Assembly (NCBI GenBank): GCA_024230295.1
Contig: JAAERN010000025.1
Location: 1 to 33,079 of the forward strand
Direction: 5' to 3'
Source: Planctomycetota bacterium
GTDB taxonomy: Bacteria > Planctomycetota > Phycisphaerae > Phycisphaerales > SM1A02
Length of the DNA: 33,079 nt
A model generated the notes under the pieces. It worked only from the letters and a program-made list of their open reading frames with translations. It did no database searches and was not told where the DNA came from. This document shows, one piece after another, positions 1 through 9,342 of the stretch. Each line of letters opens with the position of its first letter. Position 1 is the stretch's first letter. The translations under genes and the position numbers were made by a program.

Positions 1-12
1 ACGGCCCGAAGG

Positions 13-86
13 GTGCTTTGCATTTTTGGTACCTGCCCCCTTTTCCGGGGAATGCTTCCACCCTGACTTTTGCCTGTGACAAAGCA
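13..86 (+). repeat. Dispersed repeat family 1, copy 1
   Basis: This 74-bp unit starts with GTGCTTTG and ends with its reverse complement CAAAGCAC. Inside it are TTTTTGGTACCTG and a CCCC/GGGG mini-hairpin around CTTTTCC. It matches the copy at 5604-5679 almost base for base, and shorter copies lie at 9384-9442, 16562-16594 and 30051-30114. The flank just to its left, CGGCCCGAAGGGTGC, recurs inverted at about 9363-9378. It lies 83 bp downstream of the stop of the minus-strand gene that ends at 170. It encodes no protein of its own. Confidence 0.8.
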
Positions 87-127
87 CTAGCGCCGTACCG
101 CTCACAAGAACCGACGTATCCGGACAG

Positions 128-150
128 CCTGCCAGGCCGATGCCGGCAGG
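128..150 (-). terminator. Possible terminator hairpin
   Basis: CCTGCC and GGCAGG form a 6-bp perfect stem with an 11-nt spacer, 20 bp past the stop codon of the minus-strand gene ending at 170. There is no T-tract after it, so intrinsic termination is uncertain. Confidence 0.25.
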
Positions 151-169
151 GTGATGGAGTCAATCTTTG

Positions 170-3100
170 TCAATTGGCAAACTGCACGCCGAGCGGGACG
201 AGGTCGTTCAAACGGTCGACGGGTTCTCGAGCGGACCAGGCGATGCCTCGCAACAACAGAACGCGGAAAAGCGGATCGTCAAAGGTCCATGAATAGTGGC
301 CAGGAATTGAAACGAACACTCGCCCGTGCGATGGTTCGAACGTCCAGAAGAGCGGCCGCGGCTCTCCGTCTTCTACCCCTGTTCCAATGATGTTGATTCG
401 TGACGAATCGCCCTGCATCAACCAGTAGCTCTCATCATGAAAATGAACCGTATTGAAGTTGCGACCAATCGGGTGACTGCGTCCCGTTTCGAAGCCCAGC
501 TCCAGTGGACCGTGACGGTAGCGCAGTTTCGCTGATTGCGAAGCGAGCCCGATGCGCTGTGCGAATGCCGGAGCGTGTTCGCCCGCCTCGACTGCCCAGT
601 GAATATAGACCAACCCACCGCCCTTCGCGAGATGAGCGTCGATCGCTTCGGCACGTTCATCGTTCCAACTTCCCTTTTGGAAGAAGACGATCGTGTCCGC
701 CTTCTGAATCTGCTCCCCGGTCGGCCATTCCATCGCTGTCGAGACGCTCATTCCTGCGGCCGAACGAAGTAGTTCCCTCCACGAGTGCAGCCAGGCCGGA
801 TAGTCATGTTCACCAGGACCATGATCCTTCTTTCCCGCCACAAGCAAAACGTCCAGAGACTTGAGCGACTCTTGAGGCTGGCTCTCCGGCGATGGAGACG
901 TCGGCGCCCCTTGAAGGACTCGAACCACGTCGCTCCGCTTCCTGGACGGCGGAGGCGTGAGCGGCGAATCAAGAGGCATCGTCGGTGGTTTGGTGAGCAG
1001 GAATGCGAGCAGGTCGTTCATTCGCTCCGGGCCCAGCGTCTTCTCGATCCCGTCCGGCATGATAGAAACGGCGGACGCAGTGAGGTTCTCAATGTCCCGG
1101 CGTTTTACCTCCGTCACCTTGCCATCCTTGTCACCGAATAACAGGCGATCGCCATCACTTCGAATGGCGCCGGAAATGGTCCGGCCGTCACGTAGCACAC
1201 CAAGATAAGTGATGAAGTCCGGATTAATTGCAAAACTCGGCTGCGCGATGTCGCGTCGCACGGACGCATAGTCGCGATGAATCAGATTCGAGAGGTCGGG
1301 GCCAACCTGACCGCCGCTGCCATGAGCAACGTGACACTTCGAGCACCCAGCCTCGTTGCTCATGAACACTCGCCGTCCACGTCCCCAACTACTGCTGGCC
1401 AGTTCGGGAAACGTCCGCCTGGTATCGAAGGACGCATCATTCAGATCCACATCAGCCCACGGTAACACGAAGCGACGTAGAGCCAGTGGCCCGCGATGAA
1501 CCGTTCCATTCTTCAACGTCACACGCCAGTTTGCCGCGATGGACAAGTCACCGTTTCCAGTGGCTACTTTCAGCGTGAGAAGGGTCGGTGGATCGTGTAG
1601 GCCAAACGCGACAACCGCGCGATGGGCTCCGTCTCCACTATTCCCGATGACTGCCGAACCGGGCGCGATCAGGGAGAACTCGGCACTGGCCTCGATGTCA
1701 ATCGACCTCTCGGGCACGCCCCGATCGTCCTCAAGTTCATAGCCTCGTTTCGAGCCAGGTTGAACTGTGGGCGTGAACAGGCCTCGTGTGTCAAGCTGAG
1801 TCGTCAGCGTCAACGTGCCGGGCTGTGTCAGCAATTGTGCAAGGCGTTCGCGGTCCTGGCCCCGCAGAAACTGGCTTGCCAGATCGAGATCGAGATGCGG
1901 CAGCTGGCCAGTCCACTTCGCAACCGTTTGATCGACAGGCTCCCACGACGCCTGCACGCCTCCGAGTGAATAGGCCAAATCGATCTCGGTGTGCTGGGCT
2001 TGTTCTTCCTCGTGCGAACCGAGCGTTGCTCGCTCCAGCAGCCCTGGCAGCTTAATGGCATATTGGACCGCAGCAGGATGTTTCGCTGTCGAAAGGATGA
2101 GCGTCGTGCGATCGGGACTGACGCCTGCGGAATAGACGGCGAGACTGTACCGAGGTTTCGACTGCTGCAATTGCGTGACCGCGTAACCGGGCCGAATCGA
2201 TTCGAAGCGATCCCCCGCCGCGACGTATTCGCCGTAGCTGATCTTCGTTTTAGCAGCGAGCTGCTTCAAATGCGACGGATCAAGAGGACGGTCAAATCCA
2301 ATGCGCACTTCATGTTCGCCAGCTGCCCACACTGCGGTCGGTTGCGGCGTCTGCCGGCCCTCGTAGCGAATCTGCAACACTTTGCCTCGCCCCTCCGGGC
2401 CCGTGCCCCAGTCTGGTCCGCCACTGTGGCAGGCCACCAGCAAATCGCCTCGAGGAGTGAGGCAGCAATCAACGGTCAACATGCTCAGGCAACCAATCAG
2501 CTGGTTACTGGCGACGTATTCTCCGTTTCGATCACGCACCAACTGAGTGCGATACAACTTCCCCCTGGATTCTCCCGTCACGATCGCATCGCCGCGCCAG
2601 TCCTTCGGGCCAAAGATCGGCCCACCCTCGACGAGCGGAAGATTGAACACCATTCCGCACGTTGACTGGTGCTGCGGCCCATAATCAAAGACGCTTGGAT
2701 GGTCAAAGACATTCGGCAGGTGTTGCGGATGACGTGGTGGAAATCCGTAGTGAATCCCCGGGCGGATGTGGAGCAACTCATCAAATGGATTACCGTCCGG
2801 TAACCACGTGGCTCCTTCCTGGTCTGTGACAAACAGTTCATTCCGGGCATTGAAGTCCATGCCGATCGCGAATCGAACACCGGTGCAAACCGTGCTTCGC
2901 CTGGAAAGGTCCGGACTGATGCGTTGGATCGTGCCTCGATCGCTACCGAGATCAAAGGCAGAACGGCCGGCGTCATCCAGCAGGTAGGCGTTGTTGTAAG
3001 CAGCGGTTCCCAACGCGAAGTAGATCGAACCATCAGTCGGCCGAATTGCGATTCCGACCGCATCGACGTTTTGCGGAATCTCCTTCCAACCCGACGCGAT

Positions 3101-4411
3101 GACTCGCTCCTCTTCCGCAACATCATCGCCATCATGATCGATCAGCGCAGACACTTTCCCCTTCGAAGCAACAATCACTCCACGAGCAAGTCGCTCGTTC
3201 ACGCCATCCGCACCCACCAGCAATGCATGATCAGGGGGAATGACTGCCAACCCAATTGGACCGCGCAGTCGACCGTTGTTCGTGAAGAAGGCCCTGGCCG
3301 AGTCTTCGAGTCCATCACCATCGGTATCACTCAGCAACGAAACATTGCCGTTGTAACCGAGAGCGTAGAGTTTGCCGTCAGCGCGATAACGAAGGTTGTT
3401 CAGGTTCGTCAGATCCACCGGCAGAGTTCGAACAACGAAGCCTGGCACAAGCATCTGAGCAAGCGGTGGATCCGCCACAGTGACCAGCGGTTCGACATTT
3501 TCATTCGCCGTGGCCAGTTTGAGTTCGCGAGGCAGCGCCTTTCGGAGTTCCTTATACTTCTCATTCAGGTAGGAGCGAACTGACCGGGTTTCCTGGTCGT
3601 TAAGGACTCGGCTGAACAAAACGATTTCCGCAATGTCACCATGGAGATTCGCCTGCACACGCTGCGGCCCAGCACCGTTTTCGAAATGCCTTGCTCCGAC
3701 CGTCACTTCGTCTGCAGTCAATTCCGCGCCAGCGTATTCTCGCCGACCGCCTGGCTTACCATCCACACGAAGACGGACGTCACTTCCCGCGGAATCTGCG
3801 AACGCTTCGAGAATCAGTAAGGTGCCAAAGGCCGCTGGAGTCGCCATCAGATTGCGAGCGCCACTGAATCCACGTCCTTCCAGATTCAAATTACCCAGCA
3901 CAGTAGAGGGCGGCCCATTCATGTCGAGATTGAAACCCGACTGGTAGTCCTTCCTGCCTCGTTCATTCAATGCCATGAACCCTCGAAAACCACCCGCATT
4001 GGAATGCGGCGCAGCCACGACGAACACCGTGAAGTCCTTGAAGCGACGATTGAAGTCGAGCACGCGCAGATGGTCATTGTCCCCATCAAACCGAACAACC
4101 CAATGCGACGAACTCGACGCAGTCTGCGCCGGCATGCCAATGCGAACCAGTCGAGGCTGATGTTGCGGATCCTCCTGCACAGCACTGCTCGCCTTGCCGG
4201 AAAGATCCTCCCAGCGACCTAGAGGTATTCCCCGATCGGTCGTCTCAACTCGATCCCGCAACAGCGTCTCCGCCTGCCGATCGGCACTCAGCCACAGTTC
4301 GAGTCCTGGAACCGCTGCCGGTGTCCCCGAGACGTCCGCATCTGCGCCGAGCGCGACCACACTCACAGACGCTACCAGAACGGCGACCAGGATGAATCGA
4401 TTCGTCGGCAT
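170..4411 (-). CDS. Secreted LamG / PVC-type propeller / cytochrome c / ThuA fusion protein
   Basis: 1413 aa. The start at 4411 is preferred to an upstream in-frame start at 4501. It gives a clean signal peptide (MPTNRFILVAVLVASVSVVA) and has AAGGTGG about 6-8 nt upstream. Residues about 30-300 look like a LamG/concanavalin-type domain (GLELWLSADRQ, WVVRFDGDNDHLRV). Residues about 320-690 resemble the PVC-type membrane-bound dehydrogenase propeller (LRYRADGKLYALGYNGNVSL, DTDGDG). A single c-type haem site, CSKCH, is at 1023-1027 and is followed by GGQVGPDLSNL. The SIMPDGIEK...LLAFLL segment is typical of the end of PVC cytochromes. From about 1184 to the end there is a ThuA-like domain (DVLLVAGKKDHGPGEHDYP, GLVYIHWAVE). 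The protein probably acts in the periplasm as a sugar dehydrogenase-like electron-transfer protein; the substrate is unknown. Domain calls are by eye. Confidence 0.85.
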   Translation of the reverse strand: MPTNRFILVAVLVASVSVVALGADADVSGTPAAVPGLELWLSADRQAETLLRDRVETTDRGIPLGRWEDLSGKASSAVQEDPQHQPRLVRIGMPAQTASSSSHWVVRFDGDNDHLRVLDFNRRFKDFTVFVVAAPHSNAGGFRGFMALNERGRKDYQSGFNLDMNGPPSTVLGNLNLEGRGFSGARNLMATPAAFGTLLILEAFADSAGSDVRLRVDGKPGGRREYAGAELTADEVTVGARHFENGAGPQRVQANLHGDIAEIVLFSRVLNDQETRSVRSYLNEKYKELRKALPRELKLATANENVEPLVTVADPPLAQMLVPGFVVRTLPVDLTNLNNLRYRADGKLYALGYNGNVSLLSDTDGDGLEDSARAFFTNNGRLRGPIGLAVIPPDHALLVGADGVNERLARGVIVASKGKVSALIDHDGDDVAEEERVIASGWKEIPQNVDAVGIAIRPTDGSIYFALGTAAYNNAYLLDDAGRSAFDLGSDRGTIQRISPDLSRRSTVCTGVRFAIGMDFNARNELFVTDQEGATWLPDGNPFDELLHIRPGIHYGFPPRHPQHLPNVFDHPSVFDYGPQHQSTCGMVFNLPLVEGGPIFGPKDWRGDAIVTGESRGKLYRTQLVRDRNGEYVASNQLIGCLSMLTVDCCLTPRGDLLVACHSGGPDWGTGPEGRGKVLQIRYEGRQTPQPTAVWAAGEHEVRIGFDRPLDPSHLKQLAAKTKISYGEYVAAGDRFESIRPGYAVTQLQQSKPRYSLAVYSAGVSPDRTTLILSTAKHPAAVQYAIKLPGLLERATLGSHEEEQAQHTEIDLAYSLGGVQASWEPVDQTVAKWTGQLPHLDLDLASQFLRGQDRERLAQLLTQPGTLTLTTQLDTRGLFTPTVQPGSKRGYELEDDRGVPERSIDIEASAEFSLIAPGSAVIGNSGDGAHRAVVAFGLHDPPTLLTLKVATGNGDLSIAANWRVTLKNGTVHRGPLALRRFVLPWADVDLNDASFDTRRTFPELASSSWGRGRRVFMSNEAGCSKCHVAHGSGGQVGPDLSNLIHRDYASVRRDIAQPSFAINPDFITYLGVLRDGRTISGAIRSDGDRLLFGDKDGKVTEVKRRDIENLTASAVSIMPDGIEKTLGPERMNDLLAFLLTKPPTMPLDSPLTPPPSRKRSDVVRVLQGAPTSPSPESQPQESLKSLDVLLVAGKKDHGPGEHDYPAWLHSWRELLRSAAGMSVSTAMEWPTGEQIQKADTIVFFQKGSWNDERAEAIDAHLAKGGGLVYIHWAVEAGEHAPAFAQRIGLASQSAKLRYRHGPLELGFETGRSHPIGRNFNTVHFHDESYWLMQGDSSRINIIGTGVEDGEPRPLFWTFEPSHGRVFVSIPGHYSWTFDDPLFRVLLLRGIAWSAREPVDRLNDLVPLGVQFAN

Positions 4412-4810
4412 GAGTTTCCACCTTCTCTTGAGCACTGTGGCCAGGACAATCGCGTCCGACACCCGGTCGCCACGACCACTGGCAACGGTACTCTGTAACA
4501 AAACGCCACAAGGTATTGAAGTGGTCCAGGGATGTTATTCCAGGCTGCGGCATGTATGGCCTTCGGCCAATGGTGGCCATGTTTGTTGGCCGTTTACGCC
4601 GCGAACGGCCCGGATCGCACGCAGTCACTTTCGTTTTCACAGACTTACCGTAAGGTATCTGATAGCGTAGGGGAACGCGTCGCCTGTTCCTGTGGCGGCG
4701 CGGGTAGCGGCGCGCCGAAGAACACGTGCGGGGAGAGCTGGATCGTTTGAGCTCCATCAGCACAGGTAAATCAGCGCACAGGTTGAACAGCACAACGGAG
4801 ACGAAGACGA
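4412..4810. other. Intergenic region with GGCC-rich hairpins
   Basis: This is the 399-bp divergent gap between the fusion gene (-) and the cupin gene (+), so promoters for both should lie here. No convincing -35/-10 pair was found. At 4588-4610 GGCCGTT and AACGGCC pair around a 9-nt loop. Just before it, ATGGCC and GGCCAT (about 4557-4580) can also pair, giving five GGCC words in about 60 bp. No supportable ORF is present. Confidence 0.35.
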
Positions 4811-5587
4811 ATGAACGAGGGTGACCAGGAAATCCGGCCAGCTCATCTTCTCAAGGCAGATGACTGGCAATTCGAGTATCACGAAAAAAGTAACCCGCAC
4901 ACTTCCAATCTGGACCTGCTGAGCTACGGGACGTACCGGGTTGCACCGCACGCGTCCAGCGGCGAGTTGTTTCATCGCAGTGAGGAGGCGATTCTCTTTT
5001 GCCTGGAGGGCAGGCAAAAGGTTGATGTGGCTGGCGAACAGTTCGAGCTGTCTTATTACGACACGCTCTATGTGCCGTTGGGTACGCCATATCGCATTGC
5101 CAGCGTTTCAGACGAAGACGGGCTGCTGGCGATCTGCCGAGCGATCGGTGACACACAACATCCCCCGTCTCATGCGCAATGGGAAGTCGTGCGGAAGGAC
5201 GAATCACGCATTCGACATCTGGCCGGCAAAAATGTGTTCCTCATGTTTGACGTCAGCGAACCAGCCAATCGGCTGTTGGCCGGCTACACGATATACGAAC
5301 CGCACACGCGAGCCTGGCCTCCGCATAATCACACGGACCAGGAAGAAGTCTATATCTTCACCAAAGGCAAGGGTGCCATCGAGGTCTATGCAGATGAGAA
5401 ATCGAAGAGCTTCGTTCACAGCATGAACACAATGGACGCGGCAACAATTCCGCTGCTGAATTATCACCCGGTCTTCAGTCAAGCTGAAGAGCTGCACTTC
5501 ATCTGGTGCCTGTGCGGAGAACGATATTGGGTTGGTGACAAGCACAAGGAATTCATGGATGCATCCGTCGATGAACTGACAACCTGA
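4811..5587 (+). CDS. Double-cupin sugar isomerase, IolB/KduI-like
   Basis: 258 aa with no signal peptide, so probably cytoplasmic. There are two cupin halves. The N-terminal one has ELFHRSEEAILFCLEG and the C-terminal one has PPHNHTDQEEVYIF, in which H172, H174 and the following Glu fit the HxH...E metal site of cupins. Length and layout match the IolB (5-deoxy-glucuronate isomerase) / KduI (5-keto-4-deoxyuronate isomerase) superfamily. IolB acts in inositol catabolism and KduI in pectin/uronate catabolism. No other inositol genes are visible, so a uronate-type sugar isomerase is the safer reading. CGGAG lies 10 nt before the ATG. It is a single-gene unit, divergent from the upstream fusion gene and convergent with the HzsA-like gene. 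It is followed 17 bp after the stop by a family-1 repeat. The exact substrate is not established. Confidence 0.8.
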   Translation: MNEGDQEIRPAHLLKADDWQFEYHEKSNPHTSNLDLLSYGTYRVAPHASSGELFHRSEEAILFCLEGRQKVDVAGEQFELSYYDTLYVPLGTPYRIASVSDEDGLLAICRAIGDTQHPPSHAQWEVVRKDESRIRHLAGKNVFLMFDVSEPANRLLAGYTIYEPHTRAWPPHNHTDQEEVYIFTKGKGAIEVYADEKSKSFVHSMNTMDAATIPLLNYHPVFSQAEELHFIWCLCGERYWVGDKHKEFMDASVDELTT

Positions 5588-5603
5588 ATCGGTCGGGCCA
5601 CTG

Positions 5604-5679
5604 GTGCTTTGCATTTTTGGTACCTGACCCCCTTTTCCGGGGACTGCTTCCACCCTGACTTTTGCCTGCGACAAAGCAC
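5604..5679 (+). repeat. Dispersed repeat family 1, copy 2 (most complete)
   Basis: 76 bp bounded by GTGCTTTG and CAAAGCAC. The inverted termini extend outward: GGGCCACTGGTGCTTTG on the left pairs with the right end at 15 of 17 positions. The core reads TTTTTGGTACCTGACCCC followed by CTTTTCCGGGG. It sits between the convergent cupin and HzsA-like genes. The rest of this gap (5680-5829) shows nothing recognisable. Confidence 0.8.
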
Positions 5680-5829
5680 TGGTGGCCCACTGGCGAAACC
5701 CCGTCGAGGTCCACGCGGGGGAAGGCGCACGAACAGAACCCGCTTTCCGGCGCACGAGCGTGTGTTGCGGCATTCAGGAATTCATCCGCCCCTGTCCCAC
5801 GCGTCCTTTATTGTGCCTGGAACGCTGTG

Positions 5830-8800
5830 TCAGTTCGAGAGCAGTGCTGCGGCAGCAGGACGTGTGGATCGCAGATGGTAGTCCGGCCACAACGGACAAT
5901 TCAGATCGGTCCAACACTTCACGGCTCGCATTTCGGGTTCGCTCAGTTTGACATCATGATGACCGGAATCCAGGACCGGCCAGAGCTTGCTCTTGAGTGT
6001 GCCGAACGTCATGGGTTTGGCTTCGTGGTGACGAAGGTTCCAATGGCAATCGAAGTAGTCGAGCCAACCGCCGGCGATCAGAGTGCGGTACGAGGCGGGG
6101 ACTCGCTCCTGATCAAGCGTACCCGCCAGGTTGATTCCGTTCTTGTCGCCTGCATCGTGACAGCGGACACAATGCGTGTCCCAGACTGGCTGGACGACAT
6201 CCTGATACGAAAACGAACCGGCTCCCCACGGCGGCGCCATGGGCGTCACCGGGTCTCGCTGCATTGCCAGTGCCTGATGAGGCAGAGGCGTCGTCTTGCG
6301 GTTCTCGTGGCAGCCGATGCAGCTTCGCTTCTCACCCGCCTGCAGCTGCACGACGCTTCGCATCCGCTGCAGCTCGTTGAACTCTCCGTCCAATAACTCA
6401 AAGTAGAGTACCTTCCCCGCTGGTACGTTGAATGTCGCGGAGCCATCCTTTTCGATAGGCACCAGGCCGTGTGTTGCCTTCGCCACAAAGCTGGGCCAAC
6501 CGTTCGGGCCGCTGACCTTGTGTACCGGCGTAGCGTACCAGTCCTGGAAAGCGACGTGGTCGTCCTGGCACTGGCCGTCCGGCTGTTCAATCAGGTCCGC
6601 ACGGACCTCCTGGCAGACACGCAGGTATTTCGCATCACCCCGCTTCACGTGGTCCCCCAGACCCTGGTAGACATCCACGAGTGTCAGCTGGCCCAGGTTC
6701 GCCATCGCCAGTTGCGGATCACGCACAGACGCCAGGACGGGGGGGCGTGTCACGGATCGCAACGGAGTCGGGCACATGGAACCAATCGTCGTATCCAGGT
6801 GCAGGAGCTCTCGGTTGCCGTAGCGGTCAATCACGTACAGACCGAATCGGTCGGCTGGAGCATGGCTCACCAGAACGTAGTCGCGTGCAATTGGCGTTGG
6901 ATCGCGAAAGCACTCGTATCGTGGCCAACTCATGTTGTAGTGAGGTGTGACGTCGGGTGTGATGTTGGTGACTGCTGACGTATTCGATGGGCCATGTGCC
7001 GCGTCGATCAGGCCAATGGGACCGTTGTGGTCTCCTCCGTGCGAAAACAGTGTGCAGCAGATCTCTTTCGTTCCGGGGACTTCCCGTCCGTTGATGTAGC
7101 AGTTGGGAGTATTGTTGCCGAAGACGAGTTCCGGGTGAGTGCCATCGGGGCGCGTTGCCCAGAGTGTATGGCCGAAATCTGCGCCTTTGTCCAGATACTC
7201 TGAACGAGTCCAGAGGATGCGACCATCCCGCATCACACTCGGCGACCACTCGCTGAGATTAGCAAACGACAGAGGCAGCATATTCGAGCCATCGCCGTCC
7301 ATCCGGAACAACGCGAACGCCTGCGGTCGCCAACACAGGAATCTCGCTTTGACTCGCGTCGTGATGAAAGCCAGTCCTCCGTCAGGCAGCGGGCACGGGT
7401 AGTAGTCATGGAACGGTCCATCGGTCAACTGTCCCGCATCGCTTCCATCGTGATTCATTGACATAACGTGCCAGTAGGGCTGCCATCCGGCAACGGCACT
7501 CGTAGTCGGCCGGTACGCGAAGTAGATCTTCTCGCCTGAAAAGCTCGCCATCGGATCCCGAGCGATTCCGTCGCTTGCGTCGAAGAGTGTCGTGACCATT
7601 GCCCTGGAGGGTTCAAGCCGATCGCCGCTGCGCGGGATTTCCAAAACACAGACACCGCCACCTGGCTCAAAACGAGAATCCAGGATGTCACTGTAGTTGT
7701 GCGAGGCATGATACGCCTGCCGCTTAACGAACAGGATGCGTTGAAGGCCTTCCAGGTCGGGGTCGCGGAACATCAGCCTGCGTTTGGCCAGTCGCGCGGT
7801 GTGATAAAGCGAATCTGCAGTAGCGGTTTCATTGCTCTGCGCCGATTGCAGTGCCGCCTGCCGGTGCTGGAGTTCGGCAAGTTGCTGGCGTTCGACGGTG
7901 ACATCGAGTCGCTTCGCGGCCAGCCGCTCAAGCATCTCGTCCATTTGCAGAAGCGTTCGAGAGAGTGCATCCAATCTCGCGATGCGTCCCCAATATTCCT
8001 TGCCTCCAGGTTGTGCCGGTCTGTCAGTGGCGAGCGGCGAGAGGTGATCCTGGGCGTTCATTCGCTTCCACGTATGCCGTTCACAATCGAACGCGTAGGT
8101 GCGTAGCTGATCCCAGGTCGGATCGCGTGGCAACAGATACGTGGCGGTATACTGTGGTCCGCGTGGCTGTCCAGCGGCAGCCTTTGCCTGCACGCGTTGC
8201 ACAGTTCGCCATTTCTGACCGTCCGGCGAAACATGGATTTCAAACGCAACCGGCACGCGGTCGCTATGCGTGCCATCTCGGTCTCGCGAGATGACCACGC
8301 GTGCCACCTCCGTCGAAGCCGGCAACTCGATCTGAGCCCATTCCCCAGCCACACCCGCAGCGATCCAACTATGAGTATTGCCGTAGTGACCGTCGTTCAG
8401 ATGATGGATTTGATGAATGTCATATCCCGGCAAACATGAGGAAGCGCTCGCTTTTGCTCCCTTCGATGCCAGGGCCAGATTCGTCTCGCTATCGGGCCCA
8501 TAGATTTCCAATTCATCGACACACGGTTGATTCCCTGAAGTGCGTGCGATCACAAGGCGAACGAACCGTGTTCTTGTCGGAGCCAGGGCCACCACGTAGG
8601 GACGATCGGCATGGATTGTCGCTTCCGGCGCCGCCGGAGCCTTCGTGTCAGCACCTTCGCCGAATCGGGCTGGGATCAAGACCGCTGCCAGACCGAGGAA
8701 GCAGATGACAGCTCGCCGTCGCTCAGAAACCATGCGCCGAACAGCGATGGCCGCGGCGCCTGGGACAATCAACGCTGCAAACGCTGGCGGGCGACGATGA

Positions 8801-8874
8801 ACGTCTCCCGCAGCGAATCTCGATGCAGAGCCGCGATGACAAAGGGCACGGGAAAGTTGACGACACCGATCCAT
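5830..8874 (-). CDS. Secreted discoidin plus HzsA-like di-haem protein
   Basis: 1014 aa from the start at 8874, which has AGGGAG 6 nt upstream. A later in-frame ATG at 8733 gives a more ordinary signal peptide (MVSERRRAVICFLGLAAVL) but has no clear ribosome binding site. With the first start the protein has an extended N-region of about 50 residues. Residues about 90-235 form an F5/8C discoidin-type domain (VRLVIARTSGNQPCVDELEI, WAQIELPASTEVARVVISRD). A predicted coiled coil, about 298-365, follows. The remainder resembles the hydrazine synthase alpha-type family common in Planctomycetes: propeller-like repeats (FAYRPTTSAVAGWQPYWHVM), the HNGPIGLIDAAHGPSNTSAV segment, and two c-type haem sites, CIGCH (852-856) and CVRCH (902-906). 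The second sits in a VVQPVWDTHCVRCHDAG context. It is probably a periplasmic redox protein. A role in hydrazine chemistry is not implied, since HzsB/HzsC partners are absent here. Confidence 0.85.
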   Translation of the reverse strand: MDRCRQLSRALCHRGSASRFAAGDVHRRPPAFAALIVPGAAAIAVRRMVSERRRAVICFLGLAAVLIPARFGEGADTKAPAAPEATIHADRPYVVALAPTRTRFVRLVIARTSGNQPCVDELEIYGPDSETNLALASKGAKASASSCLPGYDIHQIHHLNDGHYGNTHSWIAAGVAGEWAQIELPASTEVARVVISRDRDGTHSDRVPVAFEIHVSPDGQKWRTVQRVQAKAAAGQPRGPQYTATYLLPRDPTWDQLRTYAFDCERHTWKRMNAQDHLSPLATDRPAQPGGKEYWGRIARLDALSRTLLQMDEMLERLAAKRLDVTVERQQLAELQHRQAALQSAQSNETATADSLYHTARLAKRRLMFRDPDLEGLQRILFVKRQAYHASHNYSDILDSRFEPGGGVCVLEIPRSGDRLEPSRAMVTTLFDASDGIARDPMASFSGEKIYFAYRPTTSAVAGWQPYWHVMSMNHDGSDAGQLTDGPFHDYYPCPLPDGGLAFITTRVKARFLCWRPQAFALFRMDGDGSNMLPLSFANLSEWSPSVMRDGRILWTRSEYLDKGADFGHTLWATRPDGTHPELVFGNNTPNCYINGREVPGTKEICCTLFSHGGDHNGPIGLIDAAHGPSNTSAVTNITPDVTPHYNMSWPRYECFRDPTPIARDYVLVSHAPADRFGLYVIDRYGNRELLHLDTTIGSMCPTPLRSVTRPPVLASVRDPQLAMANLGQLTLVDVYQGLGDHVKRGDAKYLRVCQEVRADLIEQPDGQCQDDHVAFQDWYATPVHKVSGPNGWPSFVAKATHGLVPIEKDGSATFNVPAGKVLYFELLDGEFNELQRMRSVVQLQAGEKRSCIGCHENRKTTPLPHQALAMQRDPVTPMAPPWGAGSFSYQDVVQPVWDTHCVRCHDAGDKNGINLAGTLDQERVPASYRTLIAGGWLDYFDCHWNLRHHEAKPMTFGTLKSKLWPVLDSGHHDVKLSEPEMRAVKCWTDLNCPLWPDYHLRSTRPAAAALLSN

Positions 8875-8885
8875 GGGAAACTCCC

Positions 8886-8956
8886 TACAGTGTATTACGC
8901 TGACTTGTGGCCGCGAAAAACGTCTTCCGGCCTGCTATGGGTGCTTCCCACGAGCC
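8886..8956 (+). repeat. Dispersed repeat family 2, divergent copy A
   Basis: TACAGTGTATTACGCTGAC and TTGTGGCCGCGAA, then CCCACGAGCC after a variable stretch, match the two 96-bp copies at 21314-21409 and 22621-22716. The 3' third of the unit is not conserved here. It starts 12 bp upstream of the HzsA-like start codon and so lies in that gene's 5' region. Confidence 0.7.
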
Positions 8957-9342
8957 CGAACGACCACATCTTTTCGAAAACTGCTCTAAGCAAAGTGACA
9001 TCAGAAAACTCGCAAGTGCTGAGTTCGATCCAGCATCGTGCTATTCGATGTTGCCCAGTTCTCGTAGGGGTGAAACCACAATCGCCCGACAATGACGATC
9101 GTGATCCCATCCTTCGTGGACGACTGAGGAACTTTCATTCACACGTACAAACGACGTCTCTCGCATCCCACTCGGGCGTCGTCGCCAACCATTTGGCGGC
9201 GGCCAGATGCGCCGTCTCGATACACACAAAGTAGACTATACGGATATGCCTCCATTCTTGCGAACATTCTCGGCGGATGGCAATACAGAACGACACTTTA
9301 TCCCGTCCGCGTGTCGATCACGGGCGTCGTCAGGAATGGCGG
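8957..9342. other. Intergenic sequence, nothing recognised
   Basis: About 390 bp between repeat copy A and the inverted REP-like pair. Short ORFs exist in several frames, but none has a recognisable motif, a ribosome binding site or a signal peptide. The stretch presumably contains the promoter of the minus-strand HzsA-like gene near its left end. Confidence 0.4.

Noticed and set aside
1991-2665. Plus-strand ORFs inside the large fusion gene
   Set aside because: They are antisense shadows of a high-GC gene; the translation is Arg/Ser/Pro/His-rich without domain features.
5830-8874. Anammox hydrazine synthase
   Set aside because: Only an alpha-like protein with a discoidin domain is present; no beta or gamma partners or other anammox genes occur here.
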